A DNA stretch of 48,154 bases. Origin: Aquificota bacterium (GTDB taxonomy: Bacteria; Thermosulfidibacterota; Thermosulfidibacteria; Thermosulfidibacterales; B14-G1). Position 1 is the first letter of the stretch. Every line of letters begins with the position of its first letter. The stretch covers positions 1 through 48,154 of the forward strand of contig WFSI01000093.1 of assembly GCA_015486105.1 (NCBI GenBank). Reading direction: 5' to 3'. Below are positions 45,877 through 48,154 of this stretch, piece by piece. The position numbers and the translations under genes are program-made. The notes beneath the pieces were generated by a model, which made no database searches, was not told the origin of the DNA, and saw only the letters and a list, made by a program, of their open reading frames with translations.

Positions 45877-47199
45877 TCACATCTTCATCATAGCATCCTT
45901 GGCCGCCAGCATCACGGGATTGGAACTGGGAAGAGGAGTGAGGAGGGGATGGGAACAGTGCTGGAGAAAGACCAAATCGTCTACCTTCATCTTTTTCCCT
46001 ATGCAGAAACTCAAAAAGTTTATAAGTTCACCTACCGAATCGCCCCCCTTAATCTCTGCACCAATAAGGGCACCTGAGGAGCAGTCAAAGATGAGCTTCA
46101 GGAAAAGGTTGCAGGTCTCAGGCATGGTAGCAGGGTGCTTATCGGGAACCTCACAGGTACCTACGGCGTATCTAATGCCCTCTCCCTGAGCCATTTTCTC
46201 GTTCAGACCAGCCATACCTAAGGAGAGATCAAAGATCTTCGTGGCGAATGACCCGATCACCCCAGGAAACTCTCTGCGGTGTTCAGATACAGCATTTGAG
46301 GCCGCAGTCACACCCTCCCATACGGCAATTGAGGCCAACTTCACGGGGGTCTCCTTCCCTGTAACAAAGTTGATCTTGCTCCTGCAGTCCCCCGCAGCAT
46401 AGACACCCTCAATATTTGTCTCCAGATACTTGTCCGTCTTTACACCAAATTTGCCCAACTCTATCCCCATCTTGGAGGCAAGGCCCGTATTTGCCCTGAC
46501 TCCAATGCCAAAGATTACCACATCAGCCAGAAGATCCACTCCCGAGTCCAAGTGCACTCTCTTCATGCCCCTATCTGCTTCGATACCTATGGCTGTGCTC
46601 CTGGTGCATATCCTTATATCTTCAGCCCTCATTTTGAACTCTGCCGCCTCACAGAACTCCTCGTCAAAGACCGTCTGGAGACAATGGGGAAGCATCTCCA
46701 CTATGGAAACATCCATCCCCCTTCTTCTAAGCTCCGTCCCTACTTCTAATCCAATAAAGCCACCACCGACGATAACTGCAGAATTAGCATGCTCTAAAGC
46801 TTCCTCTACCCTTATCATGCTTTTTCTGTCTTTAATACTGAAGACATCCTCCAGCTCAGCCCCAGGAATGGGAGGAATAATAGGCTTAGATCCTATTGCA
46901 AGGATGAGCTTGTCAAATTCTACTTTTCCTCCGCTTTGAAGCGTGGCTACTTTATCCTTAACTTCAACTACCACATCCACGATGAGATCCACACCCACCC
47001 CTGTAACCATGGAGTCCGGTATCACAATAGAATCCCTTGGAACCGTTCGACCCATTGAGTATGGAATAGCACAAGGAATAACCGTTAAGGGGCTGGTCCT
47101 GATCTGAGCCACTTCAAGGTGGGGATTCATCGCCCTGGCAAATCTCGCCGCAGAAATACCAGCGGGGCCTCCTCCTATCACCAACAGATCCTTCTTCAT
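45877..47199 (-). CDS. FAD-dependent pyridine nucleotide-disulfide oxidoreductase (CoA-disulfide reductase/NADH oxidase-like)
   Basis: DLLVIGGGPAGISAARFAR; TVIPCAIPYSMG; VIVGGGFIGLEVGTELRRRG; GVYAAGDC. Confidence 0.88.
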   Translation of the reverse strand: MKKDLLVIGGGPAGISAARFARAMNPHLEVAQIRTSPLTVIPCAIPYSMGRTVPRDSIVIPDSMVTGVGVDLIVDVVVEVKDKVATLQSGGKVEFDKLILAIGSKPIIPPIPGAELEDVFSIKDRKSMIRVEEALEHANSAVIVGGGFIGLEVGTELRRRGMDVSIVEMLPHCLQTVFDEEFCEAAEFKMRAEDIRICTRSTAIGIEADRGMKRVHLDSGVDLLADVVIFGIGVRANTGLASKMGIELGKFGVKTDKYLETNIEGVYAAGDCRSKINFVTGKETPVKLASIAVWEGVTAASNAVSEHRREFPGVIGSFATKIFDLSLGMAGLNEKMAQGEGIRYAVGTCEVPDKHPATMPETCNLFLKLIFDCSSGALIGAEIKGGDSVGELINFLSFCIGKKMKVDDLVFLQHCSHPLLTPLPSSNPVMLAAKDAMMKM

Positions 47200-47240
47200 C
47201 CTGTCCTCCTTTTCACGGCTCTTCTGAAACCAAGAGCAAT

Positions 47241-47633
47241 TTAAGCAGCATAAACGGTAAAAGGCTTCTCTCCCTCTTTTCTAACCTCTTTAATGTGATT
47301 CTCATCGTCCACCAAGACCACAGTAGGTGTCCAGTTCTTGGCCTCATCCTCCATAGCCTGGGCATAGGCAGCGATGATCACCTTGTCCCCCACAGTCACT
47401 TTTCGGGCAGCAGCACCGTTAAGGCAAATAACCCCCGAACTGGGGGGTCCCTCTATCACATAGGTATTGAAACGCTCCCCGTTGGTAATGTTCCAGATCT
47501 CCACCACCTCGTAAGGCAGAATGCCACTGGCCTTTAGAAGCTCCCCATCAATGGTAATGCTTCCCACATAGTCCAAATTGGCCTCTGTCACTGTAGCCCT
47601 ATGGATCTTCGCAAGAAACATTCTCCGCATCAT
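47241..47633 (-). CDS. panD: Aspartate 1-decarboxylase
   Basis: [24 protein letters not shown] (Gly-Ser self-cleavage site), [26 protein letters not shown]. Confidence 0.95.
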   Translation of the reverse strand: MMRRMFLAKIHRATVTEANLDYVGSITIDGELLKASGILPYEVVEIWNITNGERFNTYVIEGPPSSGVICLNGAAARKVTVGDKVIIAAYAQAMEDEAKNWTPTVVLVDDENHIKEVRKEGEKPFTVYAA

Positions 47634-47645
47634 GCTTTTACCTCC

Positions 47646-48154
47646 TTAAAGGCTATCTACGCCCAACTGAATATTGTCTATAAGTCTTGCCGGACCCACC
47701 TTTACCGCCAAAGCCACCAGAGTACCCTCTTTCACTTCCTTAAGGGATAAAAAGGTATCGGGGTCCACTACTTCCACATAATCTATGGTGGCCAGGGGTT
47801 CGGCTTGAATCAGCTTTACCACCTCCTTTCTGAAGGTGCCAGCGTCCTTTTCCCCCTGGGCAAAAAGCTCCTGAGCCCTTCTAAGGGAATGGTAGAGACA
47901 CAGGGCTCCCTTTCTCTCTTGTGCATTTAAATATGCATTCCTGGAACTCATGGCTAAACCATCAGGTTCCCGAATGATAGGCATGGGTACGATCTCCAGA
48001 TCCATGTTGAGATCAGCCACCATGGTGCGAAGGACCACGTACTGCTGAAAGTCCTTCTTACCAAAGTAAGCCCTATGGGGCCTCACAATATTGAAGAGCT
48101 TGCAACACACGGTGGTGACTCCCCGGAAGTGACCGGGCCTGGAAGCCCCACACA
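47646..48154 (-). CDS. panC: Pantothenate synthetase, 5' end outside window
   Basis: [41 protein letters not shown]; open to the window edge. The ORF-track start at 48110 is internal. Confidence 0.95.
   Translation of the reverse strand, partial: CGASRPGHFRGVTTVCCKLFNIVRPHRAYFGKKDFQQYVVLRTMVADLNMDLEIVPMPIIREPDGLAMSSRNAYLNAQERKGALCLYHSLRRAQELFAQGEKDAGTFRKEVVKLIQAEPLATIDYVEVVDPDTFLSLKEVKEGTLVALAVKVGPARLIDNIQLGVDSL

Noticed and set aside
1-48154. CRISPR arrays, tRNA/rRNA genes, prophage or IS elements
   Set aside because: None visible: no regularly spaced repeats, no tRNA-like cloverleaf and no transposase or integrase ORF.

Overview
This 48 kb window looks like core chromosome from a diderm (BamD, MurJ, LPS-type glycosyltransferase), probably anaerobic bacterium. 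I saw no tRNA, rRNA, CRISPR array or intact mobile element. The main content is a minus-strand energy and signalling locus at about 18.8-40.4 kb. It holds a 14-subunit-type complex I split into two adjacent transcription units. The upstream unit runs GAF protein, NuoE, DRTGG, RsbW-like ATPase, DRTGG, PHP, HATPase, thioredoxin-fold 'ferredoxin' without its cysteines, then a 1019-aa NuoF fused to an NfnB/GltD-like FAD oxidoreductase. The downstream unit is nuoABCDGHIJKLMN followed by two histidine-kinase-like genes, one with a degenerate catalytic domain. A 30-bp motif (26/30 identical) lies over the predicted -35 region and just upstream of it in both units, so the two appear to be co-regulated. 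This gene set resembles the cassettes found near HydABC-type bifurcating hydrogenases, but no HydA is present. Flanking genes include aminopeptidase M29, radical SAM TIGR03960/DUF2344, RseP, tandem cold-shock genes, GT2, IclR, DUF512, pgsA, rdgB, two DUF507, bamD, cvpA, MEMO-like, M23 peptidase, PAP2, murJ, dprA, topA, an OYE/dienoyl-CoA reductase, an FAD oxidoreductase and panC-panD. Secondary points are a PIN-toxin remnant with paired palindromic repeats at about 1.7-2.0 kb and an unlisted 40-aa membrane microprotein upstream of dprA. Many start codons in the supplied ORF track are too far upstream; I give adjusted starts where the sequence supports them.
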